A DNA stretch of 11,500 nucleotides from Dictyocoela muelleri (GCA_016256075.1 SDVU01000664.1:1-11500), one strand, 5' to 3'. Positions 1 through 7,697 are shown, numbered from the stretch's first letter. The notes: generated from the sequence alone by a model not told the origin. A program made the numbers and translations.

Positions 1-1490
1 TATAATGGGAAATGTTCAGAATTTATTATTGTTAAGTATTTACCGTGAAGATTTTATTTTTTAATTAAAAAAAAATTCCCGTCATTTTTACGGATTTTAC
101 GACGGAAAGCAGTCCGTAAAAACGCCTCCGGCGTTTTTTCGGACTGCCTATGCTAAATGAAGTAGATGAATTTATGCTCGAAACTGACGCCTCTAAAAAT
201 GACATTGGTGCTATTTTGAAGAAAAATGGAAATTCAATCGATTATATTTCTAGAGTATTAAAAGGTTCCGAAAAGAACTATTCTATCACGGATAGAGAAA
301 CACTTGCAGCATTATGTGCGATTGCAAAATTCAAACATTATTTAATAGGTAAATTATCATATTAGTGAGTGATCACAAAGCGATTGAAGAGATTCACAGA
401 AAGAAAGTATTTAGATCGCCTAGAATACAGAGATAGATTGAGCGATATTCTCGATTCGATTTAAATGTTTGTTACCGATAAGGTTCTTTATTAGAACAAG
501 CTGACAAATAACGTAGAATGAATTTTCTTTTCAGGAATGAGAAGGAAATTGAATTGAGCGAACTCGAAACTAAAGTTCTAAAATTACACAAAGACGCATG
601 CCATCGAAAAACAATAATGAAAATACTGAAAAAGGAAAAAATTTCTATAAGTAAAAAAGAATAGACGAAATATTGAAGAAATGTGTGGAATGTTGCATAA
701 CGTTAAAAACCATATAAAAACTGCAAAATATGTGAGAACAAGTTATCCTGGTGAAAAATTGGCAATTTATTTGGTGAAAGTAAGAAAGAATAAACGTATT
801 ATTGTTGCGATTAATTATTATTCTCGATTTGTTTTCGCGAAAGAAATTAAAAATAAAGTTGCTACGCATACAATAAAATTTATAAAAGAAATATATGAAA
901 CTTTAAAATTTGAAACACTAATAACATATAATGGGCGTGAGTTAACAATGAGAAATTAAAAGCATGGGCGGAAGCAAATCACATATACCTAGAATTTAGC
1001 ATACCATATTACAATCAGAAGCAACAGAAGAGTTTAGAGGTCAATATGACTATCAGAGATGGCCTTAGGAGAGAGAAGAATCCATTGAAATTTACATTAA
1101 ATAAAATTATAAAAAACTACAATGAAAATATGATTCACGGGGGGTATAGAAATGACACCGTCAGAAGCGCTCTTAAAAGGAAATTTGGATAAGCTTGTGA
1201 TCGTAAATGATCGTTATGAAAATGAGTTTAAGACTAAGAAACTAGAAAAATTCGACGTTTAACAAAAGGTATTTATAAGGAATGAGACAAAGCTTACTAA
1301 TATTGATAAAGAGATAAAGACGAAAGAAGAGATTTTAAGAAGACTAGCGAAAATTCATATGAAATAAAGTTGGATTCAGGAAAATACTTGATTAGACACA
1401 TCACGCAACTGAATTCTTCCCGGGGAATGTTGGATGTAATAGGATTACATCCAGAGATTAAAAGAAGAATAAAGGAGGTTAAAAGGTGAT
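1..1490 (+). mobile_element. Ty3/Gypsy (Metaviridae-type) retroelement fossil, pol 3' half
   Basis: This is the remains of the pol region of an LTR retroelement of the Ty3/Gypsy group, entering from beyond the left edge. The parts appear in the order expected for that group. An RNase H portion lies at roughly 156-520, with the family's LETDAS start and a TDRETLA patch. An integrase zinc-binding portion lies at about 580-710, and the integrase core at about 720-1130. A C-terminal portion follows to about 1425, with a TPSEALL-like patch and a final KYLIRHITQL-like strand typical of the end of Gypsy integrases. The copy is clearly broken, with something like half a dozen or more interruptions, and no piece could make a working enzyme. 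Its decay is much greater than that of the element at the right end, so it is probably an old insertion. Family assignment rests on motif order and is firm; the exact clade cannot be told. Confidence 0.85.
109..147. repeat. GC-rich hairpin within the Gypsy fossil
   Basis: An 18-base arm gcagtccgtaaaaacgcc (109-126) is followed by a 3-base loop and a matching arm at 130-147. The pairing is almost perfect. It is much richer in G+C than its surroundings and sits just upstream of the RNase H portion of the retroelement fossil. A second, weaker inverted pair (ccgtc/gacgg, about 79-105) lies immediately before it. It looks like a small palindromic insertion and not part of pol, and it resembles other short GC hairpins in this window (4864-4895, 10475-10495, 10638-10697). 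Confidence 0.7.
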
Positions 1491-1506
1491 TTAAGGATAT
1501 TAAATG

Positions 1507-1527
1507 ATAAAAGGAGATTAAAGGGGA
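1507..1527 (+). other. Purine-rich tract after pol, possible polypurine tract
   Basis: A run made almost entirely of A and G follows the end of the Gypsy pol remains by about 20 bases. In this family a polypurine tract lies just upstream of the 3' LTR and primes plus-strand synthesis. No convincing TG...CA LTR boundary was seen right after it, so the assignment is tentative. Another purine run lies at about 1468-1487. Confidence 0.3.
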
Positions 1528-1826
1528 TTTATTCTATTGGTTCTCAAAACTATTTAAAAAAAGTAAATAAATATGTCTTTTTTGAATTCTAATTTTTATT
1601 TTTTCCATGCATCAACTGGCGATAACCAGCCAATCCAACCTTATTTATGTCATTCTAGTAGAAATATGATAATTCTCTTCTTTTCAATACAAAAAAGGCT
1701 TTTCTGAGTACTCTAGCGCAAATCTGGACGATTCTATATGCAAATAGTAGGTAGATATCGACAGACTCTAATAAAAAATTTTATAAAAATTGTTTATGTT
1801 ATATCATTATTATGAGGGATAAAGCC
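1528..1826. other. AT-rich stretch without recognised genes
   Basis: About 300 bases with stops in all frames. A 3' LTR of the Gypsy fossil would be expected here, but I cannot delimit one. At 1534-1550 the sequence attggttctcaaaac resembles the hAT-like end at 5413. No partner end was found, so this may be chance. Confidence 0.4.
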
Positions 1827-2149
1827 GAGCTGCGGTTTTAGTACCAGAATACGGATCTAAAAAACTCCAAATCTGTCCGTTTTAGAAATTTCTGTAAATT
1901 TAATATTTTATAACTAATTCAAATCAATGTTCACAGATATCAATGTCTAATGCCAAAAAGAATATATCCTGAGTAAAAATAATTACTTAGGATTTTTTTT
2001 ACTCGCGATATACTCTTTTTTGGCATTAAACATTGCTATCTGAGGACAGTATTTGAATTAGTTATAAAATATTATAATTACAGAAATTTCTATTAACGGA
2101 CAGATTTGGAGATTTTTAGATCCGTATTCTGGTACTAAAACCGAAGCTC
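1827..2149. mobile_element. Foldback MITE, 323 bp, near full-length palindrome
   Basis: The left arm (1827-1978) and right arm (1997-2149) are inverted copies over about 150 bases, matching at roughly 85-90% by eye, around an 18-base loop. The ends read gagctgcggttttagtacc on the left and the complement ggttttagtacc...gaagctc on the right. The centre calculated from the ends (1988) agrees with that calculated from the loop, so few indels separate the arms. There is no coding capacity, which fits a nonautonomous foldback or MITE-type DNA element. Flanks share only the 5-mer gataa (1818-1822 and 2152-2156), so a target duplication is unproven and the superfamily unknown. Confidence 0.85.
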
Positions 2150-2462
2150 CTGATAATTTGTCGAAGATATGAGATGAGATTATAATATTAATAATTAAAG
2201 AATCTTTTCAATCATATAACACGCGCCAACACGCAAACCATTGAAAGTTTGTATAATATTTAAAGGTAAAACATATAGAATATCGACGGGTAGAAACCGT
2301 CTTGAATTATATTGCTACGTATTTTGTTTTTCTAGGAATAATAAGAATATGTCATTAGTAGTGTTTTTAAGTGTTTTTCATTAATTATTATCTATTTTTT
2401 ATATTTATCATATAGTGTTTAGAGATAGGCTTCTTTTGTAACACTATTTAATGAAAATTAAA
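2150..2462. other. AT-rich intergenic stretch with small dyads
   Basis: No open frame of note is present. There are minor inverted pairs: gacgg/ccgtc near 2286-2301; the pair tagtgtt/aacacta at about 2413-2449; and aagtgtttttcattaa (about 2368-2383) against the complement of ttaatgaaaattaaagtgtt (about 2449-2468). They may be the eroded edges of another foldback, but none is strong enough to define an element. Confidence 0.35.
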
Positions 2463-2482
2463 GTGTTGAGGTTTAAATCCGC

Positions 2483-2502
2483 TGACGTCACTCTTTTATA
2501 AA
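2483..2502 (+). promoter_or_regulatory. TGACGTCA (CRE-like) plus TATA-like promoter patch
   Basis: A perfect 8-bp CRE/ATF palindrome, TGACGTCA (2483-2490), is followed after a short spacer by ttttataaata (about 2493-2503). This spacing is common for eukaryotic or LTR promoters. A second TATA-like string, ctatataaatatag, lies about 45 bases downstream. A tggctccgaatgc string near 2650 starts with TGG as a tRNA primer-binding site would. Together these hint at an old solo LTR or LTR edge, but no TG...CA ends or duplication could be fixed, and the patch may be chance in AT-rich DNA. Confidence 0.3.
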
Positions 2503-2931
2503 TAATGAGAGAACGACAATAAGTGAGCAAAAACTATATAAATATAGTAATAACATACAGTTGTTCAAGTGCGTATAGCTGATTAAAACATGGTGTAATA
2601 TGACAATTAAATATAAATAACCCAAATAGGTGTGTTTATGAGATTATTGTGGCTCCGAATGCTTGGAAAATATGTTTTAAAATTTAAATTCATTAAAAGC
2701 CACCAAATTACCTGTATCATTCCGAGTAAATGATAAAACAAAAATATCTTATACGATAGGCCCTGGGAGCTCAGGATGTGGATTATTGTAGGAAAATCAA
2801 AAAAAAAAACAAAGGTCTAAAGACCATGTTTTGAGTCAAATCTCTATATTGGCTACCGGGAATGTTGTCTGCATTTTAATATATATATATATATATATTA
2901 TGTTTAATGTGCTAATATTAATGCAAAATAT
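2503..2931. other. AT-rich stretch without genes, includes (TA)n
   Basis: No usable frame is present. The only clear structure is a pure dinucleotide TA run at about 2879-2898 and the 12-bp palindrome ggtctaaagacc at 2814-2825. The last ~20 bases (about 2907-2931) share inverted similarity with the right flank of the Merlin element: tgtgc, then atattaatg. Confidence 0.5.
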
Positions 2932-2956
2932 GGGGTGTACTATTTTTTCGAAAAAT
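2914..2956 (+). repeat. Merlin element left inverted repeat with outward extension
   Basis: The strong part is 2932-2956 (ggggtgtac then a T/A-rich run). Outward, atattaatg (2914-2922 region) also recurs in complement on the right side at the same distance (8 bases) from the G run. This suggests either a longer terminal repeat or insertion into a palindromic target. Confidence 0.6.
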
Positions 2957-3863
2957 ACTAGTCAATACAACCATGAATGAGGCTAGTAGATTAGTTGAGA
3001 TAAAAATTAATTTTATAATTGAAGATTATATCAGAAAAGAATGTCGTTTTTGTCTAACAAGGTTAAAATGGAACACTAGAAAAATTTTAAAAGTGAGATT
3101 TACCTGGAAGCTTTATGGTGAGTAGTATTATCTGTTTGAGGTCAATTTTGACTAACGATTTTAAACTAATTTAAAAATATTACCTGTATTGAAATATTGA
3201 CTTTCTGTTTCCAAATATTGTAGATGGAAACATGGCTAGAAATATCTAGATACCGAAACTATAGGATTTTGAAAAGGGTTAAAAAATGTATATTTATAAA
3301 AAATATTTGCAATGAAAATCAGAAAGATAGGTGGTGAGGGTATTATTGTAGAAGTTGATGAGTCTAAGTTTTGTAAGATAAAATATCAAAGAGGGCATGC
3401 GGGTGATATTTTTTGGATATTAGGGGCGTGTAACGTACAGATTCAAGAAGAATAATTCTTAAAAAATGCAAAACACGAAATTCAGGAACTATCATTTCAT
3501 TTCTACGGCAATTTATACATCTTGACTCGATTATATTTTCTAATAGCTGGCGTGGATAGAATAATTAGCACGTTAATTTTTCTAGACATTTTAAAGTAAA
3601 TCATTCGTTTTATTTGTTAATCCAATAAATTATGTGCATATAAATACCATTGAAAGATGCTGGTCTGGTATTAAGAAAGGGATTTCTTTCAGAAATAGGA
3701 CAAAGAAATTGATATCGCCATATCTGCCTAGATTTATGTTAATGAGAAATGAAAATGAAAGAGCATTTGATATTTTAATAAATTAATTTTTAATTAATTT
3801 AATATAATAACATTTTTTATTTATCCTACAAGGGTTTTTTTTTTCAAAAAAATTGTACACCCC
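2932..3863 (+). mobile_element. Merlin-family (IS1016/ISXO2-like) DNA transposon remnant
   Basis: A roughly 930-bp element is bounded by terminal inverted repeats. The left end is ggggtgtactattttttcga (from 2932) and the right end is its imperfect complement, ending gtacacccc at 3863. About 20 of the first 24 positions agree. It encloses a transposase pseudogene on the + strand whose motifs are those of the IS1016/ISXO2-like DDE family, to which eukaryotic Merlin transposons belong. Merlin normally duplicates 8-9 bp, yet the immediate flanks (caaaatat / ctttttat) agree only at 4 of 8 positions. Inverted similarity continues outward past GGGG (atattaatg and tgtgc on the left, mirrored at 3872-3890). 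The true ends may therefore lie up to ~25 bp further out. Confidence 0.75.
2973..3786 (+). pseudogene. Merlin-type transposase pseudogene (DDE, ISXO2-like)
   Basis: This is a decayed transposase that would have cut and rejoined the ends of its own Merlin element in the nucleus. Four readable pieces lie in order. The first is 2973-3125 (50 codons from ATG, with a CxxC pair, CRFC, where family members carry a zinc ribbon). The second is 3312-3455 (47 codons, GGEGIIVEVDESKF then RGHAGDIFWILGA). The third is 3476-3559, with FSNSWRG. The fourth is 3616-3786, with NTIERCWSGIKK and NRTKK, ending at TAA 3784-3786. The first catalytic Asp (codon 3357-3359) and the Glu of NTIE (3652-3654) remain. The second Asp, expected in SDxWRG, is Asn (codon 3542-3544). 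At least three frame changes and several stops separate the pieces, so it is inactive. The DESKF and NTIE-W-K signatures make the family firm; the N-terminal piece is less certain. Confidence 0.8.
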
Positions 3864-3881
3864 CTTTTTATCATTAATATA
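3834..3881 (-). repeat. Merlin element right inverted repeat with outward extension
   Basis: The complement reads ggggtgtacaatttttttga, matching the left end. Outside the C run, cattaatat (3872-3880) mirrors the left atattaatg, again 8 bases from the terminal run. A second mirrored patch, gcaca, follows at about 3884-3888. Confidence 0.6.
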
Positions 3882-3888
3882 CGCACAA

Positions 3889-3962
3889 GCTCCATATACC
3901 ATTTTTTTGTTTTTTTAACATCGAAAACAAATTAGTGAGGTATTTTATAAAAACATATCAGC
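3889..3962. other. AT-rich spacer
   Basis: Short T-rich spacer between the Merlin element and the CCGCGG palindrome; nothing recognised. Confidence 0.4.
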
Positions 3963-4056
3963 GTGCATCAAACGCCGCGGTAAATTAGTACGCTGCTCTA
4001 ATATTTTGAAAAAAAATGTTTTTTAGTACAACTATCCGCGGTAGAGGTTGATGTGG
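3963..4056. repeat. Small foldback with CCGCGG cores
   Basis: Imperfect inverted arms of about 30 bases each carry a CCGCGG core. The left arm is gtgcatcaaacgccgcgg, then taaattagtac. The right arm is its rough complement: gtac at 4026-4029, ccgcgg at 4036-4041, then ggttgatgtgg to 4056. The spacer is about 35 bases. The same CCGCGG...TTGATGCA motif recurs twice at 10485-10562, in direct orientation, so this is a dispersed short repeat. Confidence 0.6.
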
Positions 4057-4241
4057 TATTGTTCATAATATAATATGTCGCGCGCGGTGTAGAAAAAATG
4101 AGCGCCATACGCACATCGTAAAATTTTATTAATTATAAAATATTATATTCCGAAACCCGAACTCTAAAGTAATAATTCACTATCTGACTGGAATGCAGAA
4201 TTAAATTATATTTAAAATATCATTACTATAAATACATTTTT
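4057..4241. other. AT-rich spacer with one GC patch
   Basis: No gene. The string tgtcgcgcgcgg at 4076-4087 recurs as tgtcgcgcgccc at 10633-10643, also downstream of CCGCGG motifs. The two neighbourhoods may share an old repeat. Confidence 0.4.
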
Positions 4242-4402
4242 GGGCTCAAAGTGACAATATGTTTCTATTTGAAGGTATTTATTTTTAATTTTTCAGCTCC
4301 TGTTTAAAATTTCGGAGCGTAAATTTTTTTTTAATAAAAAAACAAATCATAAAGTAGAATATACACTTACAAACAACAACATTACACACACCTCGTAAGC
4401 TG

Positions 4403-4428
4403 CCGTTTCCCAAAAAAAAACGAAACGG
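4403..4428. repeat. Hairpin ccgtttc...gaaacgg
   Basis: A 7-base stem surrounds an A-rich loop on the left arm of foldback 1. Its counterpart on the right arm is the stronger GC hairpin at 4864-4895, so both arms carry a ccgttt-type hairpin at the same relative place. Confidence 0.6.
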
Positions 4429-4863
4429 TGGTTTTCCCCTAATTTTTTTTAATGAAGATATTAATAAAATAATTTTTTTATTTATTTTAAAGAATAAAGA
4501 TGATTACCGGTCACTGTATTTCTAATAACTTTAGTAGCATGAATGAAAATGAACAGATTTTCTAATATTTTTTGTTTTTTTTATTTATAAATTTATTATT
4601 AATTTTAACATTCATCTTAGACTAAGATTATTTATAAAGTTTTTTTCCAAACAACTTCATAAATATTCTTTGTCTAAGAGGAATGTTAAAATTAAAAATA
4701 AATTTATAAATAAAAAAACAAAAATAATTAGAAAATCTTTTAATTTTCATTCTGGCTACTTAAGTTATTATAATTCAACGCCCTGGTAATTATCTTTATT
4801 CTTTAAAATAAATAAAATATTTATTTTATTAATATTTTCATTAAAAATATTTGTGTCGACAAA

Positions 4864-4895
4864 CCGCCGTTTCGCCCTTTGGGGCAAAACGGCGG
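4864..4895. repeat. GC-rich hairpin on right arm of foldback 1
   Basis: The arm ccgccgttt (4864-4872) pairs with aaacggcgg (4887-4895), and the stem continues inward as gccc/gggc with one mismatch. It is strongly G+C-rich against an AT background. Confidence 0.75.
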
Positions 4896-4907
4896 GTTAC
4901 CTGTTAT

Positions 4908-4958
4908 AAATGTCGTAGCGTAAATTTTTTTTTAAAAAAATTTTACGCTACGACATTT
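4908..4958. repeat. 51-bp near-perfect hairpin
   Basis: The sequence aaatgtcgtagcgtaaa at 4908-4924 is followed by a T run and an A run, then its exact complement, ending at 4958. Almost every base pairs. The outer part (tgtttaaaatgtcg..agcgtaaat) is also a variant of the terminal module found at 4297-4330 and 5153-5180, so the hairpin may have arisen by local inversion-duplication of that module. Confidence 0.8.
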
Positions 4959-5017
4959 TAAACAAGGATGGGAAAAAATAAAGACCCATAAATAGGATCA
5001 TATTTGCACTTTTAGCC

Positions 5018-5123
5018 GATAATAAATTATATGTAAATTTCTTAGACATACATTTTATTTAACATAATTTACTTTTTTAATTCTTTTTCTCTGACTTTTA
5101 TGTTTAATTTTAATAGTATCAGA
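5018..5123. other. Spacer between foldbacks 1 and 2
   Basis: AT-rich, about 100 bases, with no structure recognised. It may contain an eroded outer left end of foldback 2. Confidence 0.4.
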
Positions 5124-5395
5124 TTGAAGGTCTTTATTTTTAATTTTTTAGCCTCTGTTTCAAATGTCGGAGCAATTTTTTTTAAAAAAATAAGCAATTT
5201 CAAAAAAAATACAATTATAAACAACAACATCACACACCAAAGGTGTGTGATGTTGTTGATTGTAATTGTATCTTTTTATTAATGATTTTGCTTATTTTTT
5301 AAAAAAAAATTTCTCCGAAATTTGAAACAGGGGCTAAAAAATTAAAAATATAGACCCTCAAATGTGGTGCCATTCGCACTTTGAACCCATTTTTT
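5124..5395. mobile_element. Foldback element 2, palindrome centred at 5240
   Basis: The left arm runs from ttgaaggtctttatttttaa (5124) through gcctctgtttcaaatgtcgg to 5238. The right arm is its complement, 5242-5361 and on to about 5395 (gcactttgaaccc). The innermost 17 bases, caacaacatcacacacc (5222-5238), pair perfectly with 5242-5258 around a 3-base loop. The module (ttatttttaattttttagcc..ctgtttcaaat..cggag) is the same as the outer module of foldback 1. The rightmost tail, read in complement as gggttcaaagtgcgaat, matches the left end of foldback 1 at 4242. Foldbacks 1 and 2 therefore form one related composite. Confidence 0.8.
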
Positions 5396-5404
5396 ATATT
5401 TATA

Positions 5405-5412
5405 CATTAAAT
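5405..5412 (+). repeat. Candidate 8-bp target duplication, left copy
   Basis: The octamer cattaaat lies directly before the hAT-like left end. The octamer directly after the right end (10094-10101) is cattaatg; the first six bases, CATTAA, agree. hAT elements duplicate 8 bp on insertion, so two later changes would explain the difference. Confidence 0.4.
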
Positions 5413-5447
5413 AAGTGGTTCTCAAACTTTTTTGATGCGTGGACTCC
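5413..5447 (+). repeat. hAT-like left terminal repeat
   Basis: The sequence aagtggttctcaaac, followed by ttttttgatgcgtggactcc, is the sort of terminus seen across many hAT families (cagtggttctcaa...). It starts 18 bases after foldback 2 ends. Confidence 0.6.
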
Positions 5448-6349
5448 TTTTTCGTATTTAAATTTTCCTCGGGACCCCAAAATGTGAAAAATCTCAGATT
5501 TTTATTAAAAAAAATTAAGTCCTTTATGAACGGAGGCCACACTTGAAAAATATATTTTTTTAAATGTAGTTCATTTTCTGAAAAAAGCAAATTTTTGAAT
5601 TATTTTATATTTAAAAAGAAATTACCACGATGGTTTTCAACTATAAACCAGCATTTAAAATTAATTGACATCTCATTGAGTTATTTTTTTATTTTTTGAT
5701 GGTTAATTGAATAAATATATGTATAAACTTCAATTCAGAAATAAAAATAATTATTTTAAGTTGCAAAATTATAAAAAAGATTTATTTAGATGTTCAAAGC
5801 GAGATTGATAGAATTATACTATAAATAAATACTTTACTACCTATTAATAGTTTTAAATTTATATATTATTGCATACTTATTTAAACTTTAATTTTCTAAA
5901 TTAATTCTTTGATCTCTAATTTGAGTTAAGAAAATATAGCTTCTGTAAAAAAAAATTTCGTTTTGTGAAAGGTTATTCCTCCTCTTCTTTATTTTGAGGA
6001 AATTGCAGCCGTACATGAGAATTACTTATTTTATTTGAAATAAACTATAAATTGCGAATTTTTATTACTATAATTGAAAATAACCCCCGATAAAACGATT
6101 CTTCAAATATAATTATGTAATTATATCTTACAGAAGATAAAATTTTTACAAATAGGGCAGTTGATAACCGTTTGGTGTAATAAAAATTGATTAAAAACAA
6201 TTTTAATTTTAAAAATTATAATTTTGTCAAATTTTATCTAAAAATTTTTCAATAAATATATAAAATTAAATTTTTTTATGTCCAAGTTAGTGAACTTTGA
6301 TAAAGTTATCAGTACAAACAAGCTTTAAAAATCAAAGAAGCGAAGCAAG
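5448..6349. other. AT-rich interior of the hAT-like segment, no gene seen
   Basis: Stops are dense in all six frames and I recognise no protein motif. Composition is uniformly AT-rich with A and T runs. A transposase, if it ever lay here, is beyond recognition by eye. Confidence 0.5.
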
Positions 6350-6387
6350 GCTGTAAAATAGCACAATAAGGCGTTCGCTTTTACAGC
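6350..6387. repeat. Inverted repeat gctgtaaaa / ttttacagc
   Basis: Arms 6350-6358 and 6379-6387 pair perfectly with a 20-base loop. The 13-mer gctgtaaaatagc (6350-6362) recurs in exact complement at 7072-7084. The right arm with its flank (ttttacagcattagctaaac) resembles 7076-7095 in direct orientation. This small repeat is thus present at least twice and may mark ends of a short element between 6350 and 7084. Confidence 0.5.
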
Positions 6388-6537
6388 ATTAGCTAAACAA
6401 AATCAAAAGCTAAAAACCATAGAAAACAACTACAAATCTGCCGGATAATACTACAAAACCATTTTTTTATAATCGATAGCTAAATTTGCTTTTTTATTCG
6501 ATAATAATTTCTTTATTGATGAATAAAATGTTATAAT

Positions 6538-6800
6538 AAGGTATGTGCCACAAAATAAATAAAGAAGAGTAATGTAAGTAAATCCTTTAAAGCACGGATT
6601 ATCTTTAAATGAAGTTCCCCGGTTCTTTTCTCATATACACTTCTTATTACTTTTATAGTTTTTTACGTAGGAAAAAGAACGAAATGTAATAAGATGAGTA
6701 TATATAAAAATAAACCGGGTAAGTTTTTTAACATATTATTCCGTACATCTTTTAAATTACTTCTATTACTTCTCCTCATTTATTTTGGTTGCCACAAATC
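6538..6800. mobile_element. Foldback MITE, about 263 bp
   Basis: Arms of about 115 bases (6538-6654 and 6682-6800) pair in inverted orientation around a loop of about 27 bases. Matches run from the outer end (tgtgccaca..aaataaat against the complement of tttattttggttgccacaaa) through gcacgga/ccgtac to the inner ccccggttctttt..tcttattac block and its complement. Similarity is perhaps 75%, lower than for 1827-2149. Flanking octamers gttataat (6530-6537) and gttataga (6801-6808) agree at six of eight positions, fitting a duplicated 8-bp target as made by hAT-type elements. There is no coding capacity. Confidence 0.7.
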
Positions 6801-6808
6801 GTTATAGA

Positions 6809-7697
6809 ACCGAAAATCTCTGTTTAAAATAAAAAATGACAAGAAACGAAGGTTATGAGTTGAAAAATCATACATATATCGATTACTAAACAAGTTTATC
6901 TAGAGTTATTATGATATTAAGAATTATTAGCATGAAAAAATTTTGTTAATAAGTCTTGAAATAGTTAAATATTTGATCAAAAATAAATTTTGTTTTAGAA
7001 TAAAATAAAATTATATGTATTTTATATTTTAATTTTCTCAAAATTTCTCATGAACTCCTACCTTTGGGTAGGCTATTTTACAGCGTTGAACCAAATAAAA
7101 TTTTTAATAAAAATTCGAATTGATTTTTATAGTCTTTTCGGTTCTCACCCGAGATTCAACTGTTTCTAAAAAATAGAAATCACCAGCATTACGAAGAAAT
7201 TACAGAATTTATTATTCAAAAAAAAGCTTAATATCTCTAGTTATATTTAGTTAAAATTATTATAATTATATTAAACTTCCATAAATGCTCAGTAAAAAAT
7301 TATTATGATGATTATAACTGAATTAACCGCGATTTTACGCTTTCTTCAAATAATACACCTAGAGTTGTCATCTAAAGATGACAAATTCTTCAGAAAGAAA
7401 GGGTTATAAATAAGAAAACCCAATTTTTCATTGTTAGTTTTGAAGCATTTTTTGTCATATATTTGTTAATTTTCTAATTTTGTAGAGTTGTATTTTGTTT
7501 TCTCTCTTAAAATATTTTTTTTAAGCATAGCAAACTTGGGAGTGAAATTAAACGAATAAATTGTGGATTACTGAAACTACAAAAATTACTATTTTTATTT
7601 AAAAACTTAAAAATTATAATGAAGCATTTATAAATTGAAAAAATTATTAAAGGGTAAACTATATAGACTTTTGGATATTTTTTGTTACCATATTTCA
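6809..7697. other. AT-rich interior, no gene seen
   Basis: No open frame or motif is convincing. There is a small hairpin ttgtcatc/gatgacaa with loop taaa at 7365-7384, and a cctacc..ggtagg dyad near 7057-7072. Nothing else stands out. Confidence 0.5.

Larger units (their letters stand above)
4242..5017. mobile_element. Nested foldback element 1 (about 776 bp)
   Basis: The outer ends pair in inverted orientation. The left reads gggctcaaagtg (from 4242), continuing through gcagctcctgtttaaaat-like sequence and cggagcgtaaat to about 4325. The right (4905-5017, complement) reads ggctaaaagtgcaaatatg, then ttgtttaaaatgtcgtagcg. An inner, larger palindrome (about 4440-4860, centred near 4647) has arms of about 200 bases. 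For example, aattttaacattc at 4601-4613 pairs with gaatgttaaaatt at 4681-4693, and further matches run outward through tttataaat and ttattttaaagaataaaga-like runs. There is no coding capacity. It looks like a palindromic nonautonomous DNA element, or one foldback inserted in another. Confidence 0.75.

Noticed and set aside
645-869. Minus-strand open frame of 74 codons
   Set aside because: It lies opposite the integrase part of the left Gypsy fossil and has no recognised motif; it is a shadow of that frame.
1534-1550. Additional hAT-like terminus (attggttctcaaaac)
   Set aside because: It resembles the end at 5413, but no inward ggacccc-type sequence, opposite end or 8-bp duplication was found.
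5100-5282. Plus-strand open frame of 60 codons
   Set aside because: It runs across the palindromic foldback 2 and reads the repeat and its loop; there is no protein signature.
5342-5590. Minus-strand open frame of 82 codons
   Set aside because: It spans the end of foldback 2 and the hAT-like terminus, both noncoding repeats; the frame is fortuitous.
6325-6400. Possible Sel1/TPR-like peptide or attC-like site
   Set aside because: The readable peptide is a dozen residues broken by a stop. The attC resemblance is only a short inverted repeat in a eukaryotic repeat context.
7365-7384. Rho-independent-terminator-like hairpin
   Set aside because: The stem is only 8 bases and AT-rich, the setting is eukaryotic, and no gene ends there.
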